Part shown: one piece after another, positions 1 through 10,400 of the stretch
How the letters are laid out: each line of letters opens with the position of its first letter
Numbering within the stretch: position 1 is the first letter of the stretch
Source: Liquidambar formosana
Taxonomy: Eukaryota; Streptophyta; Magnoliopsida; Saxifragales; Altingiaceae
NCBI GenBank assembly: GCA_039720395.1
Contig: CM077826.1
Coordinates: 22,879,053-22,943,052 of the forward strand
Length of the DNA stretch: 64,000 nt
Reading direction: 5' to 3'
Translations under genes and position numbers: made by a program
The notes under the pieces: generated by a model
The model's database searches: none
Seen by the model: only the letters and a program-made list of their open reading frames with translations
What the model was told of the DNA's origin: nothing

Positions 1-1
1 G

Positions 2-2034
2 TGTGTCGATTTCCGAGATCTCAACGCCATGAGCCCTAAGGATGACTTTCCTTTACCCCATATCGACATGTTGGTAGACAGTACAGTGGGACATGCACTC
101 CTTTCCTTCATGGACGGATTCTCCAGGTATAATCAAATAAAGATGGCGCCTCAAGACATGGAGAAAACAGCCTTTATCACGCAATGGGGAACGTACTGTT
201 ACAAGGTAATGCCTTTTGGCTTGAGAAACATTAGGGCTACTTACCAAAGAGCAGCTACAACCCTATTACATGATATGATCCATAAGGAAGTCGAGGTTTA
301 TGTTGATGATATGATCGTGAAGTTCGTGGATAAGGAAGGGCATTTCAAGGCGCTAGAGAAATTCCTAAAGCGAGCAAAGAAGTATAATCTCCATTTAAAC
401 CCACAGAAGTGCGCTTTTGGTGTCACCGCAGGCAAGTTATTAGGGTTCATGATCACTCAGAGGGGCATCGAAGTGGACCCAGGGAAGATAAAATCCATTG
501 TAGAGATGGAGCCGCCCAGCATTGAGAAGCAGATCCGGGGTTTTCTGGGAAGAGTTCAGTACATAAGTCGATTCATTGCCAACTTGACCATGGTTTGCGA
601 ACCAATCTTCAAACTGCTTAAGAAAGGTGTGCCAAAAGTATGGAACGAAGAATGCCAAGAGGCCTTTGAGACTATTAAGAGATACTTAAGCAATCCTCCA
701 ATCTTAGTTCCCCCACGGCAAGGTGCACCGCTTTTGTTATACTTAACGGTCATCGAAACCACGACGGGAGCTATGTTAGCTCAATATCTTGAAGGGTCAA
801 CAAAGGAGAATGCCATCTACTACCTAAGCAAGAAAATGATAGACTATGAAGTGAAGTACAATGCAATTGAAAAGGCTTGTGTGGCACTAGTATAGGCGAC
901 GCCGAAACTTTGACACTACATGATGTCCTTCAAGGTGTTCTTGATAAGTCGCATGGATCCGTTGAAGTATCTGATAGAAAGACTGGTATTGTCATACAGA
1001 ACTGCTCAATGGTCAATTCTCCTCAATGAATTTGACATCAAGTATGTAAATCAGAAGTCTATCAAGGGGAGCGTCATCGCAAACTACCTAGCCAGCTGTC
1101 CTATGTCATCATCCGCTCCGTTCAATGATCAATTCCCAGATGAGGACGTGCTAGAGATTGGTAGAAAGACTTGGAGAGTTTATTTCGATGGAGCAGCCAA
1201 TAAGAAAGGTTATGGGATAGGAGTCCTACTGGTTTCACCTGAAGAGGCATTTACACCGTTGGCGGTCAAGTTGGGGTTCGAAGCTACCAACAACATTGCT
1301 GAGTATGAGGCTTGTATCTTAGCATTGGAAGTAGTACTTAAATTATGGATCAAAGGATTGGAAGTGTTCGAGGACTCGGCGCTAATCATTTGTCAGATAA
1401 AAGGGAAATGGAAAACTCGAGATGAGAAGCTGTTACCATACCATGCCTATCTGGAAGCTCTAACCAAGGAGTTCTCAGAGATAGAGTTCAACTACCTATC
1501 AAGAAACAAGAACCAGTTTGCCGATCCCTTGGCAACCCTAGCATCCATGGTGGAGATACCTGAAGGAGGGAATGTGAAGCCGTTGGTGATAGAATGCCGA
1601 GACAGGCCTGTATACTGTTGTGCAATCCGAGGAGGGGAAGTGAATGATGGTCATCCGTAGTTCCATGACATAAAGAAGTTCATTAAAGAGAAGGAATACC
1701 CAGAAGGAGCATCTCGTATCGACAGAAAAACCTTAAGACGGCTAGCAAGTCACTATGTACTTTGTGGAGGAAAGCTATATTGGAGATCATACGACGGGAT
1801 CCACCTATTGTGTGTCACCGAGGAGGAAGCCGAGCATCTAATTAAAGAAATCCATGAAGGGACAAGGGCTCCGCACATGAATGGCTATATATTGGCTAAG
1901 AAAGTCATGAGGCTAGGCTATTATTGGTCTACCATGGAAAGAGATTGCCATGCACATGTCAAGAAATGTCATAAATGCCAACTGTTCACTACAGCCCCAT
2001 ATAAAGACAAACCATTTGATGTTCCTCCATGAAA
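2..2034 (+). pseudogene. gypsy pol remnant: RT, RNase H, archaeal-type RNase H, integrase zinc finger
   Basis: One reading frame (starting at base 2) runs the whole length, broken by three in-frame stops: TAG 893-895, TGA 911-913 and TAG 1658-1660. Reverse transcriptase comes first, with VDFRDLN at the window edge, the MPFGL motif and the YVDD catalytic motif at 299-310. A gypsy RNase H follows (about 680-1,000, motif IEKACVALV). A second RNase H covers about 1,160-1,560, with YFDGAANKKG, AEYEACILAL, FEDSALII and NQFADPLATL supplying its acidic residues. An HHCC zinc finger ends in KKCHKCQ near 1,990. The DDE integrase core never appears. The two TAG stops fall where Trp is usual and the TGA where Arg is usual, so all three fit G-to-A or C-to-T changes. 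It cannot make a full polyprotein. Confidence 0.9.
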
Positions 2035-2038
2035 GGGT

Positions 2039-2270
2039 TTAGAAGTAACCTAGCCAATCCCTTAATGAAAACTCTTCAGGCAGTTCAATGCAGCGAAGAC
2101 AGTAATGTTGGGGCTTGTATGGTGTAATGGCAGTGGGTGACAAGAAATTCAGTCTTTCAAACAACCACATATGCAGAGAATGGGGCTACCTCCTAAAGGA
2201 ACCTTTGGGTCCTCATGAGTTTTATCCAAACTATTCAAGGTTTCAGCTAGTACCATGGGAATCAAGTTAT
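2039..2270 (-). pseudogene. antisense gene A (DUF7745/plant-mobile-domain-like), 3' part beyond the copia insertion
   Basis: On the minus strand this segment continues the reading frame that stops at base 12,067 on the other side of the copia element. Skipping the element and one copy of the 5-bp target duplication keeps the codon phase, and the reading goes on as LIPMVLAETLNSLD. Near 2,170-2,180 the frame shifts. In the shifted frame it reads MWLFERLNFL, then CIELPEEFSLRDWLGYF, and ends at TAA 2039-2041. Beyond this the sequence merges with the end of the gypsy integrase fragment. The two halves together resemble DUF7745/aminotransferase-like plant mobile domain proteins, which have no known catalytic role and are often linked to retroelements. 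With the frameshift and an upstream stop it is dead. Confidence 0.75.
2266..2270. other. target site duplication, left copy (copia)
   Basis: GTTAT lies directly before the 5' LTR and is repeated at 12,067-12,071 directly after the 3' LTR. Five bases is the usual copia target duplication. Confidence 0.95.
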
Positions 2271-3936
2271 TGTTAGGATTATGCCCTAGAGCCAATCATG
2301 GAGATGATTATTTAGGGATTAGGAACAATCAATTGATTTCATTTATATATGTCACATTTATTATTGATTTAATAAAAGGGCTTATTCTATTATGTTTATA
2401 TGCATCATTTATATTTACATAATATGTCCATGGAGTTAGAGTTGAGAATATGAAATTACAAAGGGTTGTAATTTTGAGACTGTAAATATATCTCTGTACT
2501 AAACTCCTAAATCATTCCTAGTTGAAGGTTCACTATGACGGACAGTAATGAACCATAGGACTAGCACTTGTTAGGTTGACTCTATAGGAGGATAGCTAGT
2601 CTCAAGCTATTTGTGTGGAGACACTACAACCAACAAGTGGGTGCCTATTATAAGAATAGGTACACTGAATGTGACCAAAGATATGAGATAAACTGAATGG
2701 AGTTTTAACCTGCCTGTCAATCAGTTTCTCATTGTTATAGTGGTACAAGTAATCCTTAGACCTGAGACACCATGGTTGTCTTATACATGTAGCTTTAGAA
2801 GTTTGATAACACTAAGTGCAGATCCTATTCAGGGGTCTGTAAGGGTGTTCATTGGCCCTACTGCTATGTGTGTGAAGGCATGTGAGTGATCAACAAGGAA
2901 TCCATCACTCTCAGGAAAAAGAGAGTGAATGTCTCATACAGCATTCATTGAATATAACTCATTAAATCCATGGGCCCATGGTAGAATGAATATGGAAAGG
3001 AGTTTCCATAAGTTCATCATTGAGTTGATATTAATGAATGAGTATAAAGTAATTGAACTAGGGACTTGACAGACTTCCATGTCCTATTAGTTCAATTGGA
3101 GACATTGTGTTGATGGAAGGATGGAATTGTAACCTGTAAACTATAACAGAAGGGTTCTTTGTAAATGACTATTCACCTCATTAAGGACCACACCATGAGC
3201 CATATGCTAGGTGTTACTCATGGTTAGTAGAAGCCCTAATTGATATAAATGAGTTATAATCAATTAGAGAATTGAAAGGAGTTTCAATTAGACCCTTAAT
3301 GGAAAGTGTTCCATTGTGCACACTTCGTGCTATCCCTACTACTTAATGATGTGAACCCAATGGGTCACACACTGATCATGCTAAGAGAGCTTGATTGTCT
3401 ATGAGAGAAAAGGCATAAGTGATTAAAGAAAAGTTCTTTAAGGGGCTAATTTGTATTTGATGCAAACTAGTGGGCTAATTGTGTAATTAAGAGTAATTAC
3501 ACAAATTAGATTAGGGTTTGGAGACCCCCCTTGGCCGGCCCTATTTGGAGGCTATTTATAGCCTTTTATGATGTGATGACATCATCACTTGATGCACTCT
3601 TGGAGGCTCCCAAGTGCTGGCCGAAAATTTCACCTCTCTCTCTCTCTCTCTCCCTCTTCTCCACCTCTAGCAACCCTAAGGAAGAAGAAGGAAAGGACAA
3701 CTTGCTCAAGCTAGGTGTGGATACTATTGGAGGCAGTGCACTTGGACTGCTCAATCAGAAGACAAAGCTTGGAGCATAAAGGAGAAGACTTGTTCAACTG
3801 TAAGTACCCTAACTCTCTTGGTAGTTAGGTTTATGGTTTTTGTATTAAGCATAATTAAGATTCATGGGTTTGGGAATCATAGGAAAAATTTAAAATTCCG
3901 CCTTTGTATTTTTCCTCTCTAGTTTGATTCCCAACA
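2271..3936 (+). repeat. copia 5' LTR
   Basis: 1,666 bp, starting TGTTAGGATT and ending TTCCCAACA, so it has TG...CA ends. A TATA-like TATTTATAG occurs near 3,550-3,560 and a CT microsatellite near 3,633-3,652. ORF-like stretches here (for example 3,531-3,779) contain the microsatellite and are duplicated in the 3' LTR; they are not treated as genes. Confidence 0.97.
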
Positions 3937-3937
3937 G

Positions 3938-3950
3938 TGGTATCAGAGCC
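3938..3950 (+). other. copia primer binding site (initiator Met tRNA type)
   Basis: TGGTATCAGAGCC begins two bases after the 5' LTR. This is the standard plant copia primer site, complementary to the 3' end of initiator methionine tRNA. Confidence 0.95.
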
Positions 3951-4054
3951 ATGGTTATGCCTAATACAAACTGCATGTGGGCTGTAATTTATGGTAAAAT
4001 TGATTGGTTTAATGAATTGAGATTCATGTTCATGCATTTAATTGATTTCCCTCT

Positions 4055-4370
4055 CATGGCCGAACCTAGGGTTATTGAACCCTAGGTGTTTATCTCTTCT
4101 TCTCCTCTTCTAAAATAGTTTTAAGGCTGCTGGAAATTCAAAGAGTTGAATAGGTTTCAGTTTTGGAAAAGAAGAAGGAGGAAACTAGGGTTTCCTCTTC
4201 ATGGCCGAACCTGGGGTTTTGAACCCTAGGCTGTTTTTTCCCTCTTCTCCTCTTCTAATATTCTTCTAACATTAATTCTGGAATTTTTTAGAAGCATGTG
4301 ATGTATACAAAAGAAAAAGAAACCAGGGTTTCTTCTATGGAGGCCGAACCTAGGGTTTGGAACCCTAGGT
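4055..4370 (+). repeat. three copies of a GGCCGAACC...AACCCTAGG block in the copia leader
   Basis: Blocks at 4,055-4,085, 4,201-4,230 and 4,340-4,369 share GGCCGAACCT, then GGGTT, then GAACCCTAGG, each followed by a CTCTTCTCC-like pyrimidine run. The two halves CCTAGGGTT and AACCCTAGG are complementary, so each block could fold into a hairpin. Confidence 0.75.
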
Positions 4371-5267
4371 TGCTCTCTTTTGTATTTTGTTTTTGTTTTG
4401 GTTTAATTAAGACATGAGATGGCTGTAATTAATTCACATAAAGATGTTATGGTGATTTCTCAAGCATAGGGATGCATGAGAATTAAAACAAGACGAAAGG
4501 AATAGGAAGAACACATGGAGTTTGAATCTGGGTTTTAGAAACCCTGTGGTTCTTGCTACTGTTTTGTACAGAATCCTCTGTAAAATTGATGTATATTCTT
4601 TATAGGATCATTATACATAATGTATGTATGATTTTCTTTAAGTTTTATAAGAGTCTTGATACATAAAGAATCAAAAAGTTTGATTTCTTGGAAGAACACA
4701 GCAGGCTGTTTTTCTGCAGAAAGTCATCAATGGAGTTTTGTTCATATCTTGAGCTAGGGAACTCCAAATTGCATGAAACCAATTTTATTAGTTTCCTAAG
4801 ACATGTAGGATGCTAGGAAAAATAATTTGGTAACCTGAATTAATCATCTTGCTGGGTTTTAAATCAATTTGTGATCAGGTACAGTGTGCTGTCAAATTCT
4901 GGACAGCCTACTGTTCTTGAATTGTTTAGAACAATTGGGGATGATTTGATCATCCAAACCACTTCAATTAGCTTAGTAATTCATGTAGTGACATGATACA
5001 AAAGCTGGTTTTGATGGTGGAGTCAAATTGATTAAGTTTTAGAAACTTTTGTGACCTTGGAGGTCCTCCCATGGTGGTGCCAGCACTGGGTTCTTGAAAC
5101 CCTAATGTTTTTTTTGAAGAAGACAGCCCTCTTGGCCACTCCACAAGTGTCCATGGGCCTGGCCCACACCCTGGCTTGAGTCCCCCTTTGCTGGCCATGG
5201 CCTCCCATGGCCTGGCCAAGCCATGGCAGCCTTGCTAAGCCATGGCAGCCCACTATAGGAGGCAGCA

Positions 5268-5850
5268 GCCTTAGGGTTTCTTAGGAAACCCTAATTCCCA
5301 TTAATGATGAAACCCTAATTTATTAATTGCATTAATTAAAAACCCTAATTGACTATTAATTACCTTAATTAAAATGTTTAATGATTGGTCATTAATTGAC
5401 CAATCATGGTTATTAATCATTAGGGTATAATTAAGTGCATTTATGATGTCTAGGGTTTAGGTTTTAGGAAACCCTAACTCATATTAATTAAACCATAATT
5501 CTATTAATGCATTAATTAATAACTAAACCTAGTAATTAATGTGTCTAACCTAGGGTTAAATGATTGGTCATTAATGACCAATCATCATCATTAATGGTTT
5601 AGTAATTAATCATTGGCATTTAATAGGTTTAAGGTTTAGGGTTTTAGAAACCCTAATTAGTGCATATTAATTAGGAGTAATTAATATCCTAGGTGGCATT
5701 AATTAAACCCTAATCCTAATCATTAATACCGTACAAACCTAGGGTTTAAATGATTGGCCATTAATTGACCAATCATAAGGCATTTAATGCATTAGGGTTA
5801 CACTTAGGGTTAACTATGCATTTAGGGTTTAGGGTTTTAGGAAACCCTAA
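5268..5850 (+). repeat. about 185-bp tandem repeats with palindromes in the copia leader
   Basis: Roughly three and a half diverged units. Each contains AGGGTTTTAGGAAACCCTAA-like sequence, runs of TTAATTAA type, and a palindrome TGATTGGTCATTAA...GACCAATCA. The palindromes are at 5,382-5,406, 5,561-5,584 and 5,751-5,775. Confidence 0.8.
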
Positions 5851-7079
5851 TGCACTAATTAATTAATAAAATGATTTTATTTAATTCCGAAATTGATTAT
5901 TTAATTAATGGTGATTAATTTTATATTGTTTTAAATGGTTTAAAACACAATTTAGGATTAAATAAAAATCTAGAAATTTTAATTAAATAAAATTGTTTTG
6001 TTTAATTAAAAAGATCCTAATATTTGATATTAGAATTTAATTAGGGGACTTTAAATGTTTTAATTGATTTGATTAATTGAAATTAAATGTCTTAAATGTT
6101 AAGACTTAATTAATTCAGGAACTTATGCATCTCCTAATAAGATTAGGACACATTAATGAAATTAATGAAAACCAATCAATAGAGTTACCATGAATGCCCA
6201 TATGTTTATTACTTACAGTTATTTCCTTTATTATGCAATGTGATTGTATGGTTATGGATGGATGATGATTATGGACTATACCTTAAACCAATTGTGATTG
6301 GCCGTCTTATGAATGGGTTGTATAATTTTTCAAGAGTTGTTAATTTTTGGTGATGTATTATTTATTTGGGGCTTGCATGCCACCTTCTTCTCTCTCTCTA
6401 TCATTCTCTTATGTATCCCACATTCCCCTTATGTATCCCTTTCTTTACATTATGTAAATGTTATGTAATCGAGAGCGCACTAAGGAGCATGGTGGACCTA
6501 AAGGAACATGGTGGAGCCCAACAAGCCTATGGTGGAGACCATCAAGCTAATGGAGGAGATTAAAGGACTTGAAAGCTTGGAGAAGACTTTCAAGAGAGCA
6601 TGCTATGTTTTGAATTAATGTTTTACGATCACCTACACCCACCTTAGACCTAGGATTCAATTCATTGGCTTGGATTGAATCCTCTTAAAGTCCATAATCA
6701 TCATAGTGGGAGCTTTTAATGAGATTAATAGAGATAGCTCCAAATCCAAAGATCGTTATATGTCACCTTATAGGGACTAATATCGATGATTGGATTATAT
6801 ATAATGTTGTTATATATATTTCTTATTTAAATGCATGAGATGTATGTTAGATTAGTTAATTTGATGAGACCCTTAAAACCCCTCTATTTTAATATTAAGT
6901 TGGAAATGGAGAATACATTAGGGAATGGATTCTTCATTGCCTTCCATCATTATAGGATCATCTAACGTCCCTTAATGTGGGTACCTGGCTGCAGACATGT
7001 AGGAGCTACCCATATTAAAGACATTACTTGAAACTATCACATATATAGATATCATGGGGTGCCTAAGCTAGTATATACC

Positions 7080-7283
7080 AAGAAACTAACATGTGAGGTA
7101 TATATTTGGTGAAACATACCTGTGTGAATGATGGGTTTAACTTAACTAGGGAAGTATTCCAAGAAACTAACATGTGAGGAGTATGTACCCTAGAGGCAGA
7201 ACGATTGGAATTTGCTTATGAAGCAATAGACAAAGAGTTGTCTTCTTACTGTGGGTTAGAAGTCAAGAAACTAACATGTGAGG
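7080..7283 (+). repeat. three copies of AAGAAACTAACATGTGAGG before gag
   Basis: Identical 19-base copies at 7,080-7,098, 7,161-7,179 and 7,265-7,283, spaced 81 and 104 bases apart, 180-380 bases before the gag start. Function unknown; the location suggests a packaging or translation-control region, but that is speculation. Confidence 0.85.
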
Positions 7284-7460
7284 CTTCTAGGTCATAGTGG
7301 GACCCCAATCCCCATTAGGAATGAGATTCCCGAATTCCATCAGAGGGTGTATGGAATTTAATAAAATAGTGGGAGGTACCATATGATTAAAGACCCGATC
7401 ATTATGGATTAAAAATGAAATCTAATTCTCTATTTAATTTTTTATATGTAGTTCATAGAA

Positions 7461-8333
7461 ATGGCTCACCTCAACCCGTTATCCAAAATATTGGACATCA
7501 ACCGTTTGACTGGACCAAACTATCTTGATTGGCTGAGGAACTTAAAAATAGTTTTAACTTCTGAAAAGATTACCTACACACTTGATGGCACACTTCCTGA
7601 GACACTGGCTGAGACTGCAACTCAGCAAGAGAGAGACGCTTTTCAGAAGCGCATGGACGACGATTTGAAGGCAAGATGCTATATGATGGCATCCATGAGC
7701 CCTGAGCTTCAGAAGCAACATGAGTCCATGAAGAGTGCTCGCGACATCTTTCTCCACTTACAAGAGTTGTATGGGGAGCAAAGTAGGACCGCGAAGTACA
7801 ATATTGTCGAGGATCTATTCAAGGCAAGGATGAATGAGGGTTTGTCTGTGACTGATCACACCTTGAAAATGATCAACCATATCGAGCAGCTTGAAAAGCT
7901 TGATGTGATCATTGAAGCTGATATGTGTTCAGACATTATACTGCAGTCCCTTCCTGATTCATTTGGGCCGTTCATAATGAATTTTCATATGAACAAGCTT
8001 GAGCCCACTCTCCCCGAGCTGCACAATTTGCTCAAGATGACTGAGGAGACAATGAAGAAGGGAAAAGGTTATTTGCTCGCATTTGATGGAGCTTCTACTT
8101 CCAAGGCCAAGCCCAAGCCTAAGGGCAAGGGCAAAGGAAAGGGTAAGAGTACCCAAGGGAAGAAGAAGAAGAACTTGAAGCCAAAGGGAGGTGTCAAGAA
8201 AGGTAATACTGACAAGGCCAAAGGAACCTGTTTTCACTGCGGCAAGGATGGGCACTGGAAACGTAATTGCCGGGAGTATCTGGATACTCTAAAGAACCGA
8301 CCTTTGGAAGGTATGGATCATGCTCTAAACTAA
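7461..8333 (+). CDS. gag: copia Gag polyprotein (290 aa)
   Basis: An uninterrupted 290-residue ORF. The N-terminal part has the copia Gag signature NRLTGPNYLDWLRNL and then the UBN2/retrotransposon-Gag fold region (about residues 60-200). A basic Lys/Gly-rich stretch follows (about residues 210-255), then a zinc knuckle CFHCGKDGHWKRNC (CX2CX4HX4C, about residues 257-270). Gag forms the virus-like particle and binds the element RNA. The start ATG sits 11 bases after a stop-rich leader and gives the usual N-terminus. The ORF ends at TAA 8331-8333 without fusing to protease. It is the only open reading frame in the element, in contrast to the broken pol next to it. Confidence 0.93.
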   Translation: MAHLNPLSKILDINRLTGPNYLDWLRNLKIVLTSEKITYTLDGTLPETLAETATQQERDAFQKRMDDDLKARCYMMASMSPELQKQHESMKSARDIFLHLQELYGEQSRTAKYNIVEDLFKARMNEGLSVTDHTLKMINHIEQLEKLDVIIEADMCSDIILQSLPDSFGPFIMNFHMNKLEPTLPELHNLLKMTEETMKKGKGYLLAFDGASTSKAKPKPKGKGKGKGKSTQGKKKKNLKPKGGVKKGNTDKAKGTCFHCGKDGHWKRNCREYLDTLKNRPLEGMDHALN

Positions 8334-10380
8334 ATGTTAGTTCTGCTTCCACTTGGGTACTTAATTCTGATGTGAATTTTGAATTCCATGCAGAATCTAG
8401 TGGGAAGCAGAAGGCAGAGTAAAGGCAGATCAACCCTACAAGTGGGGAATGGAGCAAACGTTGCTGCATTAGCTGTGGGGCTTGTTACTTGACTCTACCT
8501 AATGGAGTAGTTTAGAAATAATAGTTGGCTATCTTTATATTCCAGAAGTTATTGGAAACATTAATTTTATTTCAGTTTTATCCAAACGAGGTTTTAGTTT
8601 GATTTAATAAATGTTTTCTATTAAATGAAGAGTTCATTACTTCTGGAGTTTATGTGGATGGCCTTTATTTTCTAAACTTTATTGCAAATATGAATTGCAA
8701 TGGAACATCATAGTTCTAAATTGAATGCTAATAAACCTAAGAGAACAAGATATACATAATGATGTATGTAGAAGTTTCTCTTACTTTACAACCTTTACCA
8801 ATGATTCATTCTAGGTTTGGGTGTGTATACTTAAAGAAGTACAAATCTGAATCATTTGAAAAGTTCAAAGAATTCAGATATGAAGTAGAGAAACAAACCG
8901 GTAAAAGTATTAAAGCTCTTCGATTGGATCAAGGAGGCAAATATTTAACCGGTTAATTTTTAGATCAACTTGTTCAAATGGGCATTCAATCACAATGGGC
9001 ACCTCTTGGAACACCATAACTTAATGTTGTGTCAGAAAGGAGGAAGAGGACCTTATTGGATATGGTCCGATCCATGATAAGTTACAACGACCTAATATTA
9101 TCCTTATTAGGATATACCCTAGAATTGCCACGTACCTGTGAAACAGAGTTCAAACCAAGGCTGTCTCTTAAGACCTATATGAGATATGGAAAGGGAAGCA
9201 CCAAACCTTAAGCATGTTAAGGTATGGGGGTTGCACTGCATATGTAGAGACACATGATGTAACCAAATTGGAAATCAAGATAACTTAAATGTAGGTTTGT
9301 GGATTACCCTAAAAGGAGTTTAGGATATCATATCTATCATCCTGATGAACAAAAGTGTTTGTTAATAAGTTTGCAATCTTTCTTGAAAAAGAGTTTATTC
9401 AAGAATGAGGCAATAACAGGAAAATAGAACTCAAAGAGTTGTCTAATGAGACACAAACCGACATTGATGCAACCGCTGTCCCTGTTGAGACAGAACCCAT
9501 TATTGTACCATGATTGTACAAAGGGTTAGTGGGAGTGCGATCACATTTATGGTCCTATAAGTGGATGACATTCTACTTATTAGGAATAATGTAGAGATGT
9601 TGTCAAAAGTGAAAAATTGGTTTTTCACAAAGTTTCTCCATAAAAGATTTGGAAGAAGCATCCTATATTCTGGGAATAGAGGTCTATAGAGATAGATATT
9701 AAAGGATGCTAAGTCCCTCCCAATCGAAGTACATAGACAAGATTTTGAAAGAGTTCAAAATGCATGATTCCAAAAGGAGGTCTAATTCCTGTCAGACATG
9801 GAATCAAGTTGTCTATAACTAAAAGACCAGATATCAGTTTTGCTGTAAATGTTACGAGCAGATATCAGGCAAACCCAGATAAGGAACACTGGGAAGAAGT
9901 CAAAGCTATCCTTAAGTACTTGAGAAGAACTAAGGACCCATGCTTTGTCTATGGAGAAAGAAACTTGAAATGGTTAGTAGAACGGATACAGATTTTCAAT
10001 CTGACAATGATGATAGGAGATCAACATTGAGGTATGTTCTCACCTTAAATGGTGGAGTTGTAAATTAGAGTGCATTGCTGCATGTTTGGATGAGGAAGTT
10101 CATTACTGAACTAGGAGTGGTTCCTAACATTGAGAAGCCTATATCATTGTTTTGTGACAACAATGGGGCTAGTGCTCAAACCAAGGAACCACGGTCTCAT
10201 CAAAAGTCCAAACTTTAAGCGGCGATTCCAAGTGATTAGAGAGATCATTGGAAGAGATGACATATACATATAGAAGTTTAATACAATAGAGAATAAAGAA
10301 GACCCCTTTACTAAAGCTATGACCCAAGTGTGTTGGATCACCACCGACAGGATATGAGTATGAGATACATGGTGGATTGG
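8334..10380 (+). pseudogene. copia pol remnant (integrase, RT, RNase H fragments)
   Basis: Copia-type pieces remain in order but in several frames. An integrase core fragment lies at about 8,800-9,220 (RFGCVYLKKYKSESFEKF, then SERRKRTLLDMVRSM). An RT fragment lies around 9,555-9,760, where the catalytic box reads stop-VDDILLI (TAA 9558-9560 in place of the usual Tyr). RNase H lies at about 9,800-10,120 (RPDISFAV, then WEEVKAILKYLRRTKD), and the C-terminal tail ends near 10,380 (MRYMVDWL). No protease is recognisable between 8,334 and 8,760, and most of RT before the VDD box is missing. An intact copia pol is about twice this length. It is not functional. Confidence 0.9.
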
Positions 10381-10387
10381 CTATAGT

Positions 10388-10400
10388 GCAAGTGGGAGAT
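10388..10400 (+). other. copia polypurine tract
   Basis: GCAAGTGGGAGAT directly before the 3' LTR is purine-rich and in the place where plus-strand priming occurs. It matches the usual copia form AAGTGGGAGA. Confidence 0.85.

Larger units (their letters stand above)
3951..7460 (+). other. copia leader, 3.5 kb, no gene seen
   Basis: Long AT-rich untranslated leader between the primer site and gag. No open frame resembles a known protein. It is built largely of short internal repeats, listed separately. From about 5,840 to 6,360 it is very AT-rich. A short ORF at 6,366-6,563 has no recognisable features. Confidence 0.7.

Noticed and set aside
3531..3779. 82-codon ORF, repeated at 11,661-11,909
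   Set aside because: Lies in both copia LTRs across the TATA region and a CT microsatellite; no family features. Part of U3/R, not a gene.
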